From JAVVHH01 sp964235765 (GTDB lineage Bacteria; Pseudomonadota; Alphaproteobacteria; Acetobacterales; Acetobacteraceae), in contig CAXSDH010000008.1 in the NCBI GenBank assembly GCA_964235765.1, positions 1-64,000 of the forward strand: a DNA stretch of 64,000 bases, in the 5' to 3' direction. A program made the translations under genes and the position numbers. Every line of letters starts with the position of its first letter. Positions within the stretch are counted from its first letter, which is position 1. The notes below the pieces were generated by a model. That model made no database searches, was not told the origin of the DNA, and saw only the letters and a list, made by a program, of their open reading frames with translations. This document shows positions 52,490 to 61,854 of this stretch, in pieces.

Positions 52490-54229
52490 ATGACGGTCCC
52501 GCTTCCCCCGCCCGAGCCACCGCCATCCGCCCAGGGCCGGCTCGAGGTCCGCCTGGGTCTCGTCAGCGAATGCGGCCAGCGCCCGCGCAACGAGGATTAC
52601 GCCGCCTGCTGGCTGGGTGACCGGCGCCGGCGTTCGCTGCACGGCGTGATCGCGGTGATCGCCGACGGGGTCGGGGGCGCCAAAGGCGGCCGGGTCGCGG
52701 CGGAGACGGCGGTGCGCGGGTTCATGGACGGCATGCTCGGCCAGAGCGAGGCGGTGGGCGTCCGCCGCAGCGGGGGCTTGGCCATCGAGGCCGTCAACCG
52801 CTGGATCCATGCCATCGGCCGCGCCGACGCCGAGCTTGCCGGCATGGCCTGCACCCTGACGGCCCTGGTGCTGCGCGGCCGCCGGCTGCACGTGCTGCAT
52901 GTCGGCGACACGCGGCTGTACAGGTTGCGCGACGACCAATTGGAGCAGTTGACCATCGACCACACCCCGGGCCGGGCCGGCACGTCGCACAGCCTGACCC
53001 GGGCGATCGGCGCGCTGGATTCGATCCGGGTGGATTACGCCGAGCATGCCGCCCGGGCGCATGACCGGCTGCTGTTGGTGAGCGACGGCGTGCACGGGGC
53101 CTTGTCCGACGCCAGGCTCGCGGCCGAGCTTAGCCGTCGCGCGGCCCCCGAGGAGGCGGCGCGGCGGCTGGTCGAGGCCGCGCTCGACGCCCGCATCGGC
53201 GACAACGCAACGGCGCTGGTGCTGGACATCACCGACCTGCCGCCGCCGAACCAGGCGGACATCGAAACCAGCATGGCGGCCCGGCCGATCCTGCCGCCGC
53301 CCCGCGCCGGCGCCGAGGTGGACGGCTACGTGCTGGAGGCGATGCTGGCCGACGCGCGCTACAGCCGGGTGTTCCGTGGCCGCGATGGGCGGGACGGGCG
53401 GGCTGTGGTGGTGAAGTTCCCGAAACCGGGCGAGGCCGAGGAGGCGACCTTCCGCCAAGCCTTCCTCCGCGAGAGCTGGATTGCGGCCCGCGTGCGCAGC
53501 CCCTTCGTGGGCGAAGTGCTGGAAACGCCAGCCGGCCGGGCCACGCAGCTCTATTCCGTGATGCCGTTCTACGGGAACGACACCTTGGAGCGCCGCCTGT
53601 CGCAGCCTCGGCCGGTGCGGCTGGACGAGGGCGTGGCCATCGCGACCCGGCTCGGCAAGGCGGTGGCCGCGCTGCACCGGGCCGGCGTGGTGCACCGCGA
53701 CATCAAGCCCGACAACATCCTGCTGATGCCGGACGGACTGAAGCTGGTCGACCTCGGCGTGGCCCGATTGCCGAACCTGGAGGAGTTCGCCTCGCCCGAC
53801 GTGCCGGGCACGCCCAGCTACATGGCGCCCGAACTGCTGGAGGGCCAGGCCGGCGACGAAGGCTCCGACCTGTTCGCGCTCGGCGTGACCCTTTGGCGCA
53901 TGTGGAGCGGCGGCGGCTACCCTTACGGCGAGATCGAGCCCTTCTCCCGTCCCCGCTTCGGCCGCCCGACCCCGCTGGTTCAGCAGCGCCCCGACCTGCC
54001 CTCGTGGCTGGACGAGGCCCTGGCCCGCGCCATTGCCGTGGACCCGCGCGAGCGTCAGGCCGACGTGCTGGAACTCGTGCTCGAACTGGAGACCGGCATG
54101 GCCCGCGGCGGCCCGGCGCAAGCCCGCCGGCACTCACTCCACGACCGCAACCCGACCCGCTTCTGGAAGCTCGCCACGGCGCTGCTGCTCGCAGCGCTGC
54201 TTGCAAGCTGGGCGTTGCGCCTGCACTGA
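52490..54229 (+). CDS. bifunctional PP2C phosphatase - Ser/Thr protein kinase
   Basis: 579 aa from ATG 52490 (AAGGA upstream). Residues 20-250 are a PPM/PP2C phosphatase (RNEDYA, ADGVGGAKGG at 59-68, VGDTRLYR, SDGVHG, GDNATAL): metal-binding acids are intact. Residues 275-530 are a protein kinase: ATP Lys309 in VVVKFPKP, HRDIKPDN with catalytic Asp404, and DLG 421-423 in place of DFG. One membrane helix ends the protein (ALLLAALLASWALRL). The same gene type lies beside nasA/nirB in other proteobacteria such as Pseudomonas aeruginosa. It probably tunes nitrate uptake or reduction, but its targets are unknown. Confidence 0.92.
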   Translation: MTVPLPPPEPPPSAQGRLEVRLGLVSECGQRPRNEDYAACWLGDRRRRSLHGVIAVIADGVGGAKGGRVAAETAVRGFMDGMLGQSEAVGVRRSGGLAIEAVNRWIHAIGRADAELAGMACTLTALVLRGRRLHVLHVGDTRLYRLRDDQLEQLTIDHTPGRAGTSHSLTRAIGALDSIRVDYAEHAARAHDRLLLVSDGVHGALSDARLAAELSRRAAPEEAARRLVEAALDARIGDNATALVLDITDLPPPNQADIETSMAARPILPPPRAGAEVDGYVLEAMLADARYSRVFRGRDGRDGRAVVVKFPKPGEAEEATFRQAFLRESWIAARVRSPFVGEVLETPAGRATQLYSVMPFYGNDTLERRLSQPRPVRLDEGVAIATRLGKAVAALHRAGVVHRDIKPDNILLMPDGLKLVDLGVARLPNLEEFASPDVPGTPSYMAPELLEGQAGDEGSDLFALGVTLWRMWSGGGYPYGEIEPFSRPRFGRPTPLVQQRPDLPSWLDEALARAIAVDPRERQADVLELVLELETGMARGGPAQARRHSLHDRNPTRFWKLATALLLAALLASWALRLH

Positions 54230-54244
54230 ACCACGAGGCCGGGC

Positions 54245-55819
54245 TTACGTGGCGCGGATGCCCCAGAAAATCGGAAACCCGATGATCCGGTCCCGCAGCG
54301 ATGCGCGGAACGCGGTTGCCGAGCGGTAGGCCCCCACGGGAATGTAGGGCACCTCGTCCATCACGGCCCGCTGGATGTCGCCGGCCAGGCGGAACTGGGC
54401 GTCCGGGTCCGAGGTGCTCAGCCACTCGTCCCGCAGCGTCTCGAGCAGCGGGCTGGTCGGCCAACCGAACCAGGCGGCCTCGCCGTTGCCACGCAGCGCG
54501 AAATGCACGCTCGGGTCCACGAAGTCGGGGGCGTTCACCGCCGTCGTGATGGCCGACCAGCCACCCTTTTCCACCGGCTGGCGGCTCGCGCGGCGCTGGA
54601 TCACGGTTCCCCAATCGGTCAGCACCGGGTCGACATTGAGGCCGAGCCGCTTGAACAGGTCGGCAGCGACCTGCGCGATGGCGGACGGCGCCAGGATGTC
54701 GGTGGGCACCAGGATGCGGGTCGGCTCCCCGGCATAGCCGGCCTCCTTCAGGAGCGCGCGCGCGCGGTCCAGGCTGCGTGGGCCGAGCAGCGGTTCCAGG
54801 CCGGTCCGGCTCGCCAGGGTCGTGCCCGGCGTGAACACGCCGCATTCGGCGTCGATCGCCTGCGGGTCGTCGCCCACGACCGCCGCCATGAAGTCGTGCT
54901 GGTCGATCGCGGGCAGCAGCGCCCGCCGCACCGCCTTGTTGTCGAACGGCGGGTGCAGGTGGTTGAGCCGTAGAACGCCGGGCAGCGGCCGGCTGTCCAT
55001 GCTCTGGACTACGACGTTCCGGTCGGCACGCAAGGCCGTGGCGATCTCGGCCGGCGGCTGCTCGAACCAGTGCACCTCCCCGGTCCGCAGGGCTGCGGCA
55101 GCCGTGGCGGCCTCGGGGATGATCAGCCATTCGACCCGGTCGAAGTAAGCGAGCTTCGGACCCGCGGTCATGCCGCGTCCGGCGTCGGGGCTGGGGACGT
55201 AGGCGGTGTTGCGCTGGTAGACGCAGCGGCTGCCCGATACGTACTCGTCCGGCCTGAAGCGATAGGGTCCGGAGCCGACCGTCTCCTGGATTTGCGAGAA
55301 GGGATCGGTGCGGGCGATCCGCTCCGGCATCACGAACAACACGGGCGATGTGGCGGAGGCGAGCGAGCCGATCAGGGTCGGCTGCCGCCGCTTGAGCCGC
55401 AGTTGCAGGCGCCTGTCGTCCAGCGCCGCCGCCTGCTCCAGGTTGGCGGCGAGGTACTGCCCGGCGGCGTTGCGCTTCATCCATCGCAGCAGGCTGGCGA
55501 CGGCGTCCGCGGCGCGCACGGGCTCGCCATCGTGGAACCGCAGCCCCTCGCGTAGCGTGATCGTGCAGATCCGGCCGTCATCGTCGAAGACATGCCCCTC
55601 GGCCATTTGCGGGCGCGGCTGGTACGCGGCGTCCAGCCCATACAGCGTGTCGTAGACGAGGAAGGCGTGATTGCGCGTGACGCTGGCGGTGGTCCAGACC
55701 GGGTCGAGGCTGGTGAGGTTGGCTTGCGGCACGAAGCGCAGCACGCTCGATGGCTGGGCAATGGCCGGCCGCAGCAGCGCCGCGCCGGCCGCGGCCAGCA
55801 GGGTGCGCCGGCCGATCAT
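54245..55819 (-). CDS. ABC transporter substrate-binding protein, SBP_bac_5 type
   Basis: 524 aa from ATG 55819, which overlaps the upstream hydrolase stop as ATGA. Tat-like signal GRRTLLAAAGAALLRPAIA. SBP_bac_5 blocks: RPQMAEGHVFDDDGRICTITLREGLRFHDGEPVRAAD, GSGPYRFRPDEYVSGSRCVYQRN, VRRALLPAIDQHDFM. It binds a peptide-like solute. It is the last gene of the long minus-strand uptake/catabolic run; no Dpp/Opp permease or ATPase accompanies it, so it must rely on components elsewhere. Confidence 0.9.
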   Translation of the reverse strand: MIGRRTLLAAAGAALLRPAIAQPSSVLRFVPQANLTSLDPVWTTASVTRNHAFLVYDTLYGLDAAYQPRPQMAEGHVFDDDGRICTITLREGLRFHDGEPVRAADAVASLLRWMKRNAAGQYLAANLEQAAALDDRRLQLRLKRRQPTLIGSLASATSPVLFVMPERIARTDPFSQIQETVGSGPYRFRPDEYVSGSRCVYQRNTAYVPSPDAGRGMTAGPKLAYFDRVEWLIIPEAATAAAALRTGEVHWFEQPPAEIATALRADRNVVVQSMDSRPLPGVLRLNHLHPPFDNKAVRRALLPAIDQHDFMAAVVGDDPQAIDAECGVFTPGTTLASRTGLEPLLGPRSLDRARALLKEAGYAGEPTRILVPTDILAPSAIAQVAADLFKRLGLNVDPVLTDWGTVIQRRASRQPVEKGGWSAITTAVNAPDFVDPSVHFALRGNGEAAWFGWPTSPLLETLRDEWLSTSDPDAQFRLAGDIQRAVMDEVPYIPVGAYRSATAFRASLRDRIIGFPIFWGIRAT

Positions 55820-56640
55820 CGGAGCGCCTTCACGAAGCCGGCGACCAATCGGCTGAACAGGCCGGGCTGTTCGCGGTAGGAGAAATAGCCGGCCTGGTTC
55901 AACACATGGAACTGCGTCGCGGGCTGCCGCACGGCGATGATGTCGAACAGCGCGCGGCCGTAGGCGGGTGGGCACAGCGGGTCCTGCTGCCCCCATACCA
56001 GCATGGCCGGCACCGGGAAGCCGTCGTCGCGGAACCGGGCGAAGTTGTCGCCCTTGCCCTTGGCGACCGAGACGGTCGCGACGTTCGGCGGGGACGCCGA
56101 CGCCAGCCCGATCAACTCCTGGGTCAGGTGGTGCGGGCTGGCGGAAACGCGCTCCATGACCCAGCGGAGCGCCTGCGGGCTGTGCAGCGGTTGCAGCGGG
56201 TTCCTCAGCACCAGGTCGTTCAGGCCGTCGCCGGAGGGCGCCACCGTCGGGCTATCGACGATCGTGCACGAGGCGACGCGCCGGGGCGCCTGGAACGCCA
56301 GGCGCACGGCGAGCATGGCGCCTTCGTCATGCCCGACCAGGTGCGCCCGCTCGATGCCCAGCGCGTCCAGGCAGGCCGCCACGTGCTCGACCGCGGCCTC
56401 CAGCGACGGCGTGCCCGGCCCGCCGCCGGTGTCTCCCTGGCCCAACGTGTCCAACGCGACGACCCGGCAGCCCTCGGCCAGGCGGGGGATGACGGGTTGC
56501 CACATCGCCGCCCCAGCCGGGAACAGGCCCTGCAGCGAGCCGCCGCCGAACAGGCCCGGAGGCAGCAACACGATGGTTGGACCGTCCCCGCCTGCCGCGA
56601 GGTAGGTCGTCTCGACCCCAGCCGCCGAAAGCCGGTTCAA
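55816..56640 (-). CDS. alpha/beta hydrolase with Asp nucleophile elbow
   Basis: 274 aa from TTG 56640, which overlaps the upstream hydrolase stop as TTGA and has AGGAG eight bases upstream. Alpha/beta hydrolase fold: VVALDTLGQGDTGG, nucleophile elbow GHDEGAM with Asp105 where most hydrolases have Ser, and terminal HVLNQAGYFSYREQPGLFSRLVAGF (catalytic His expected nearby). An Asp elbow is typical of epoxide hydrolases and haloalkane dehalogenases. The substrate is unknown. It is paired with the next hydrolase, whose elbow has Ser. Confidence 0.85.
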   Translation of the reverse strand: MNRLSAAGVETTYLAAGGDGPTIVLLPPGLFGGGSLQGLFPAGAAMWQPVIPRLAEGCRVVALDTLGQGDTGGGPGTPSLEAAVEHVAACLDALGIERAHLVGHDEGAMLAVRLAFQAPRRVASCTIVDSPTVAPSGDGLNDLVLRNPLQPLHSPQALRWVMERVSASPHHLTQELIGLASASPPNVATVSVAKGKGDNFARFRDDGFPVPAMLVWGQQDPLCPPAYGRALFDIIAVRQPATQFHVLNQAGYFSYREQPGLFSRLVAGFVKALR

Positions 56641-57518
56641 GCCCCCATCTCCTGAATAAAGCCCGCCACGCATTCGTTGAACCGGGCGGGGTGCTCGCGA
56701 TAGGGGAAATGGCCGGATTCGTTGAACACGTGGAGCGCCGCCTGCCGCTCCTTTGCCGCGATCAGGTTGAACAGGGCGATGCCGCGGTCCAGTTGCGCCG
56801 TGCCGTCGTTGCGTGTCCAGACGAGCTGGGTCGGGCGCTGCATTCCCATCGAGGCCAGCCGCTCCAGCAAATCCCGTTTGCGCCGGGCAAGCTCGGGCAG
56901 GAACACGCGGGTCTTCAGCCCCTCCTCCTCCATCTTGCGAACCGACTCGCGGTATTTCGGCAATTGCATCACCTCGAACCCTGTCTCGATCCAGGCATCG
57001 GTGACGTGGGCGGTGCCGTAGGAGTATCGCTCATACACCCAGCGCAGGCTCTCGCGGGTAAACGGCGGGTGGGGCGGCTTGGCCAGCACCACCTCGTTCA
57101 GCCCGACGCCCGGGGCGAGCGTGCTGCTGTTGACGATCGTGACCGACCGGACCCGCGCCGCGTGGTCCAGGGCGAGTTGCGTCACCAGGAAGCCGCCCCG
57201 GGAGTGGCCCACAAGGTGGACGTCCCGCAGGTCCAGCACGTCCATGAAGCGCGCGAGGTGCCGGGCGACGGCGTCCATCGTATAGTCGTCGCCGGGCGGG
57301 TTGCCGGTATGCCCCTGGCCGAGCTTGTCGGGCGCGACCATCCGGAACCGGTCCGACAGCCCGGCCATCACCGGCTCCCACGTGGCGGCGCTGGACGCGC
57401 TGTCCGGCGAGCCGAAGTTGCCGCCATACACCAGCATGACGACGGGGCCGGACCCGGCCTCGAGGTAGCGCGTGCGAACCCCGTCCACGTCGATCCAATG
57501 CGCTTGCGACAAGGCCAT
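56637..57518 (-). CDS. alpha/beta hydrolase with Ser nucleophile
   Basis: 293 aa from ATG 57518 (GGAGG with eight-base spacing). The nucleophile elbow is GHSRGGF with Ser106; the oxyanion region is VYGGNFGSPDSASSA; the C-terminal His is in FNESGHFPYREHPARF. This layout is close to the meta-cleavage product / MhpC group of C-C hydrolases. It is followed by the Asp-elbow hydrolase in a TTGA overlap. The two are probably distant paralogues acting on related compounds brought in by the transporters around them. Confidence 0.87.
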   Translation of the reverse strand: MALSQAHWIDVDGVRTRYLEAGSGPVVMLVYGGNFGSPDSASSAATWEPVMAGLSDRFRMVAPDKLGQGHTGNPPGDDYTMDAVARHLARFMDVLDLRDVHLVGHSRGGFLVTQLALDHAARVRSVTIVNSSTLAPGVGLNEVVLAKPPHPPFTRESLRWVYERYSYGTAHVTDAWIETGFEVMQLPKYRESVRKMEEEGLKTRVFLPELARRKRDLLERLASMGMQRPTQLVWTRNDGTAQLDRGIALFNLIAAKERQAALHVFNESGHFPYREHPARFNECVAGFIQEMGA

Positions 57519-57623
57519 CCTCCAATCCTCCGGCATCCACCCCTGGGGGCAGGCCGATCATAGCATTGAACCGCCGACGGCGTCGCTTTGGCGCAGCCGC
57601 CGCCGCCGCTGAATGAGGGAGCC

Positions 57624-58628
57624 TCAGCTTCCTTCGAGCCCGGCGGCTTGCGGCACGAAGTAGTCGGACCAGCGCTGGGGTTTCGTGCGCAAGGTGCCAA
57701 TCCGGTGCAGGAATTCGGCGAACCGCAGAGTGCCCAGCGGCTTCGCCTCGAACACCATGTCGGGCTGCCGCAGCAGTTCGGTGAGTTCAGCCTCCGTCAT
57801 GCGGTCGTGCGACAGCGCCAGGTAGTCGCGGGCGGCGGCGGCCGGGTCGTCGCGAACGCTGGCGACCGCCTCCACCGAGGCGTCGATCAGCGCCTGGACC
57901 ATGCCTGGCTCGCGCGCGGCGTATTTCTCCGTCCCGAACATCACGGCGGTGCATAACGGCGAGCCCAGGATGTCCGAGGACGTGGTGACCACGTGCGCGC
58001 CCGGAACGTCCCGCATCTCACGGCCGACGAAGGGGGGCGACCCGAAATGGCTTCGTACCTCGTGCAGCGGATTGCGGAGCGCGATGTAGGCGTCCGGGTG
58101 GCCCATCTGCACCGTGTTGGCGTCGAGGCGGCGATATTCGGCCGGGCCATAGGCCCGCTCGGCCGCAATCTGCAGCAGGATCGCTTGCGTGGACACGAGC
58201 ACCGTCGGCACGGCGATCCGGTCCTGCGGTCCATAGTCGGTGATGGCGCGCAGCCTGTCCTCCCGGGCCACCAGCACGGCCGGGAGCGCGGAGTTCGATA
58301 CGATGCCTTTCACCCCGCCGCGGGTCCGGTCCCAGAGCAGCAGCATGTTGCCCGGGCCGGCATTCACCACGTCGATATTGCCCGCCAGCATCGCGTCGGT
58401 CGCGTTGCCGCCCCCGGGGAAGTCGAACCACTCGGCCCGCGCATCCGGGATGCCGAGCCGCGCGGCATGCTTCTCGACCAGCTTGCGCCGCTGCATCACA
58501 TGCGTGGGCAGGAAATTCACCCCCTGGATGCGGGCAACCCGAAGCAGTGAGCCTGGCTCCGCCCGGGCCGTGCCAGCAGGCAGCGCGCCCAGCGCGGCGA
58601 GGGACAGGAAGCCGCGCCTTGTGGCCAT
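57624..58628 (-). CDS. ABC transporter substrate-binding protein, NMT1/SsuA-like
   Basis: 334 aa from ATG 58628; ATG 58655 and 58661 are in-frame alternatives. Signal MATRRGFLSLAALGALPAGTARA. Mature features: RVARIQGVNFLPTHVMQRRKLVEKHAARLGI, DFPGGGNATDAMLAGNIDVVNAGPGNMLLLWDRT. It is a third, more divergent NMT1-type binding protein in this run, separate from the tandem pair at 60.9-62.8 kb. It presumably shares the ATPase and permeases upstream. Ligand unknown. It lies 50 bp past the aldolase gene. Confidence 0.88.
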   Translation of the reverse strand: MATRRGFLSLAALGALPAGTARAEPGSLLRVARIQGVNFLPTHVMQRRKLVEKHAARLGIPDARAEWFDFPGGGNATDAMLAGNIDVVNAGPGNMLLLWDRTRGGVKGIVSNSALPAVLVAREDRLRAITDYGPQDRIAVPTVLVSTQAILLQIAAERAYGPAEYRRLDANTVQMGHPDAYIALRNPLHEVRSHFGSPPFVGREMRDVPGAHVVTTSSDILGSPLCTAVMFGTEKYAAREPGMVQALIDASVEAVASVRDDPAAAARDYLALSHDRMTEAELTELLRQPDMVFEAKPLGTLRFAEFLHRIGTLRTKPQRWSDYFVPQAAGLEGS

Positions 58629-58678
58629 CTCGGATTTCCGGGAACGTTCGTGCATCGTCATATCTGACAAGCTGCCTG

Positions 58679-59401
58679 CTAGAGGCCCCGGAACCCGGCC
58701 CGGGCCACGCGGTAATCCCAGGCGCGGGTCTGCGGCAGGTCGGAGAACAGCATCGCCCGTGTCTGGTCCACCTCGCCGGCCGAAAGGTAGGCCGGCTCGC
58801 CCAGGGGCAGGGCCTGCAGGACAGCCTCGGCGTTCTCCTTGAGGTAGATCGACACGAACACCGCCTCGCGCAGCGTGTTCCCGCAACAGGTGGCGCCGTG
58901 GCCGCGGATCAGCACGCACCGCTCGCTGCCCATGGCGCGCGCCATCGAGTGGCCCTGCTCCATGGTCTCGATCAGCATGTTGGTGTCGCCGAACTCGGCC
59001 TGGCTGTCCCATACCGGCACTTCGTGGCCGATCACCGACGCCATGTGAAAGATCGGCCGCAGCTTGTGGCCGGTGACGGCGAACGGCAGCACCGACCGGG
59101 CGTGGTGGTGTGTTACGGCGCGCACGTCCGGCCGGGCCATGTAGACGGCGCCGTGCAGGGCGCGTTCGCGATACATCGCCCGGCCTCGCTGGTCGATCGG
59201 CTCGCCCTCCAGCGTGAACTCGATCAAGTCGTCCCGCACCACGATCTCGGGGCTGCGCGACCCGGACAGGAAATAGCGCTCGGGATTGGTGGGGTGGCGC
59301 ATGCTGACGTGGCCGAAATCGTCGATCACGTTCTCCCGCGCCAGGATGCGGTTGGCGATGACGAGCTGTTGCAGCGCGTCGGCCACGGCGGGGTCGGTCA
59401 T
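58679..59401 (-). CDS. class II aldolase/adducin family protein
   Basis: 240 aa from ATG 59401, overlapping the permease stop as ATGA. It shows the class II aldolase fold: ENVIDDFGHVSMRHP (N terminus), RERALHGAVYMARPDVRAVTHHHARSVLPFAVTG with zinc His residues, and LIRGHGATCCGNTLREAVF. The family covers fuculose-phosphate aldolase, ribulose-phosphate epimerase and decarboxylases; no single one is indicated. Location between permeases and a binding protein implies it acts on the imported compound or a product. Confidence 0.9.
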   Translation of the reverse strand: MTDPAVADALQQLVIANRILARENVIDDFGHVSMRHPTNPERYFLSGSRSPEIVVRDDLIEFTLEGEPIDQRGRAMYRERALHGAVYMARPDVRAVTHHHARSVLPFAVTGHKLRPIFHMASVIGHEVPVWDSQAEFGDTNMLIETMEQGHSMARAMGSERCVLIRGHGATCCGNTLREAVFVSIYLKENAEAVLQALPLGEPAYLSAGEVDQTRAMLFSDLPQTRAWDYRVARAGFRGL

Positions 59402-60144
59402 GCGATTGCTCCTTTGGGCTTGATGCGCCCGAACCCGGCATTGCCCAGCCCGGCGAGCGCGAACACCACGATCAGCACCGCGTACATCTCGGGGATGCGG
59501 AACTGGCCGTAGTACTGGATGGCCAGGAAACCCAGGCCGCGGTTGGACAGCTTGATCTCGCTCAGCAGGCAGCCGATCACGGCCACGCCCAGGCCCAGCC
59601 GGAAGCCGGTCACCATCGGCCGCACCAGGGAGGGGAGGTAGACCGAGCGCAGGGTGCGCAGCCACGAGAGGCCGAAGCTGCGGGCCACGCGCAGGTGCAC
59701 CGGACTGACCAAGGCCATGCCCGAAGCGACGCTGAGCGCCACCGGGAAGAAGCAGGACAGCGCCCCCATGGCGATTTTCGACGACGGCCCCACGCCGAAC
59801 AGGGCGATCAGGATGGGCAGGAAGACGATCTTGGGGGTCGGCGCGAGGTAGTGCAGCGCCGGCTCGTAGGCCCGGCGCAGCAGCAAGCCGCCGCCTACCA
59901 GCAGCCCGGTGACGACGCCCAGCGAGCCGCCGATAACGAGCGCGCCCACCACCTCCATCGCCGTCGTGGCCAGGTTGGGCCAAAATGTGCTGTCGGCCAG
60001 CAAGCGCCCGAGCGCTGCGCCGATCTGCACCACCGAAGGCAGCACGCCCCGATAGAACAGCCCGGATTGCGAGGCGCCTTCCCAGAGCGCCAGCAGCAGC
60101 GCTGCACCAGCGATGCGGAGCAGCGTTACGCGGGACGTAGCCAT
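59398..60144 (-). CDS. ABC transporter permease, SsuC/TauC-like (first of pair)
   Basis: 248 aa from ATG 60144, overlapping the other permease by 19 bp. BPD-transport fold: ALHYLAPTPKIVFLPILIALFGVGPSSKIAMGALSCFFPVALSVASG and SFGLSWLRTLRSVYLPSLVRPMVTGFRLGLGVAVIGCLLSEI (EAA loop). One of two different permeases in this system, suggesting a heterodimer with the ATPase. Integral inner-membrane. Confidence 0.9.
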   Translation of the reverse strand: MATSRVTLLRIAGAALLLALWEGASQSGLFYRGVLPSVVQIGAALGRLLADSTFWPNLATTAMEVVGALVIGGSLGVVTGLLVGGGLLLRRAYEPALHYLAPTPKIVFLPILIALFGVGPSSKIAMGALSCFFPVALSVASGMALVSPVHLRVARSFGLSWLRTLRSVYLPSLVRPMVTGFRLGLGVAVIGCLLSEIKLSNRGLGFLAIQYYGQFRIPEMYAVLIVVFALAGLGNAGFGRIKPKGAIA

Positions 60145-60863
60145 GCCTCCAGCCTTTCCGTGAGCACGAAGAAGCAGATGCTGACCAGGATCACGAAGCC
60201 CACCGCCCCATACATCGCCGCCAGCTCGTAGCGGTCGGATAGGTCGGCGATCAACTGGCCGAGCCCGCCGAAGTTGACCAGGAACTCGACGCCCACGATG
60301 TTGATCAGCGCGAACACCAAGGCCAGCCGCACGCCGTTGGCCAGCGTCGGCACCGCCGAGGGCACCAGCAGCTTCCAGAAAACCTGTTGCCCGCTGAAGC
60401 CGTAGCTTCGCATGACATGCAGCAGCACGGGCCGCGTGCCGTCGAACCCCTCCTTGGTTTTCAGCACCATCGCCGGCAGCCCGGCCACCGCGCCCATCAG
60501 GATGATGGTGCCGACATTGCGGCCGACCACCACCAGGAACAGGGGATACAGCAGCACCAGCGGCGCGGCGGCGAGGCCGGCCACCCAGGGCTCGAAGGCG
60601 GCGCCGGCCAGCCGGCTGCGATGCAGCAGCAAGCCGAGCGGCACGCCCACGCCGACGGCCAGCGTGGCGGCGGCAAACGCCTCGAGGAATGTGGTGACGA
60701 AGCGACGCGCCAGGCCCTCCTCGGTCACCAGTTGCGGCACGCTGGCGAGGATGTCGGAAGGCGGCGGCACGGTGAACGTGTCGATCCAGCCGGCGCCCGA
60801 GGCGCCCTGCCAGGCAAAGATCAGGCCGGCCACGGTCGCCAGCAGGAGCGCCGCCGCCTTCAC
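60126..60863 (-). CDS. ABC transporter permease, SsuC/TauC-like (second of pair)
   Basis: 245 aa from GTG 60863, which overlaps the binding protein stop as GTGA. PPPSDILASVPQLVTEEGLARRFVTTFLEAFAAATLAVGVGVPLGLLL and SYGFSGQQVFWKLLVPSAVPTLANGVRLALVFALINIVGVEFLVN are family blocks. Fewer key residues match the first permease, so they are divergent paralogues rather than a recent copy. Confidence 0.9.
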   Translation of the reverse strand: MKAAALLLATVAGLIFAWQGASGAGWIDTFTVPPPSDILASVPQLVTEEGLARRFVTTFLEAFAAATLAVGVGVPLGLLLHRSRLAGAAFEPWVAGLAAAPLVLLYPLFLVVVGRNVGTIILMGAVAGLPAMVLKTKEGFDGTRPVLLHVMRSYGFSGQQVFWKLLVPSAVPTLANGVRLALVFALINIVGVEFLVNFGGLGQLIADLSDRYELAAMYGAVGFVILVSICFFVLTERLEAWLRPA

Positions 60864-61828
60864 GCGGGCGGTGTCCAGGGCACCTGGATCAGCCGGGCTT
60901 GCTGCTCGTCCGTCAGCGGGCGGGGCAAGCGCTTGAGGTCGATCGCCTGCTGCATGCTCAGCGCCAGGTTGCTGGGCGCTCCTAGTTGCAGCGCCTCCTT
61001 GGGGTAGAACTCGGCCCGTGCCCGCACCGCCTGGGCGCGGGTGGCGCCGGCGCCTTCGGCAAACCAGTCCAGCACGCGGTCATCGGCGTACATCCAGTCG
61101 ATGGTGCGGTGGTAGGCCTGCAGGAACCGCGCGGCCTGCTCGCGGCGGCCTTCCGCGAAGCCGGGGCTGGCGACCAGGCAGCGCACCGTCTGATCGCGGA
61201 ACTCCGGCACGTCGCGTCCGCTGCCGACGAACACCAGGCGGCCCGCCTCCATCTCCGGGAAGCCGATCGGCGGCAGGGAGTAGCCGATGTCGATCTGGTT
61301 GCTCAGCACCTGGGTGAGCGTGGCGACGGGGTTGCCGGTGGGCACGCCCTTGGCCGTGGTCACGCCCGCAAGCTGCAGCAGGCGGACGGAAACCAGGTTG
61401 CTCGACGAGCCGTTCGTGCTGAACGCGACGGTTTTGCCGCCCGCGTCCCGGAACGAGGCGATGCCGGCGCCGGACCGCGCATACCAGAACGTGTCGGAGG
61501 CGCCGCGGAAGTTGCTGGACAGGATACGCAGCGGCGCGTTGCGGGCGGCGGCGCCCAGGATGGCAAGCATGCCCGCGCCGACGCCCGCGTCCACGCCGCC
61601 GGACACCACGGCCTGCTGCGTTTCGGTGCCGCCATCGGTGAACAGCAATTCCAACTCCAGCCCGGCATCCTTGAAGAAGCCCATCCGGTCGCCGAAGGCG
61701 CATACCGACGTGTCCCACGCGCCGCGCTGGCCCACCGCGACCTTGACCGGGTCGGCGGCCCGGGCGCGGCGGGGCAGCAGCAGGGGTGCGGCGAGCAGGC
61801 CGGCCAGCGCGCGCCGGGTCGGGCTCAT
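60860..61828 (-). CDS. ABC transporter substrate-binding protein, NMT1-like (copy 1)
   Basis: 322 aa from ATG 61828 (signal MSPTRRALAGLLAAPLLLPRRARA). A TTG at 61858 overlaps the previous gene stop as TTGA with GAGG upstream, and is an equally good start. Mature features: KVAVGQRGAWDTSVCAFGDRMGFFKDAGLELELLFTDGGTETQQAVVSGG. It is clearly paralogous to the next gene (shared GDR.GFF, TDGG.ETQQAV, ATLTQV). Periplasmic ligand carrier for the adjacent permeases. Confidence 0.9.
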   Translation of the reverse strand: MSPTRRALAGLLAAPLLLPRRARAADPVKVAVGQRGAWDTSVCAFGDRMGFFKDAGLELELLFTDGGTETQQAVVSGGVDAGVGAGMLAILGAAARNAPLRILSSNFRGASDTFWYARSGAGIASFRDAGGKTVAFSTNGSSSNLVSVRLLQLAGVTTAKGVPTGNPVATLTQVLSNQIDIGYSLPPIGFPEMEAGRLVFVGSGRDVPEFRDQTVRCLVASPGFAEGRREQAARFLQAYHRTIDWMYADDRVLDWFAEGAGATRAQAVRARAEFYPKEALQLGAPSNLALSMQQAIDLKRLPRPLTDEQQARLIQVPWTPPA

Positions 61829-61854
61829 GATGCGCTCGCTTGCACGAACCGATT

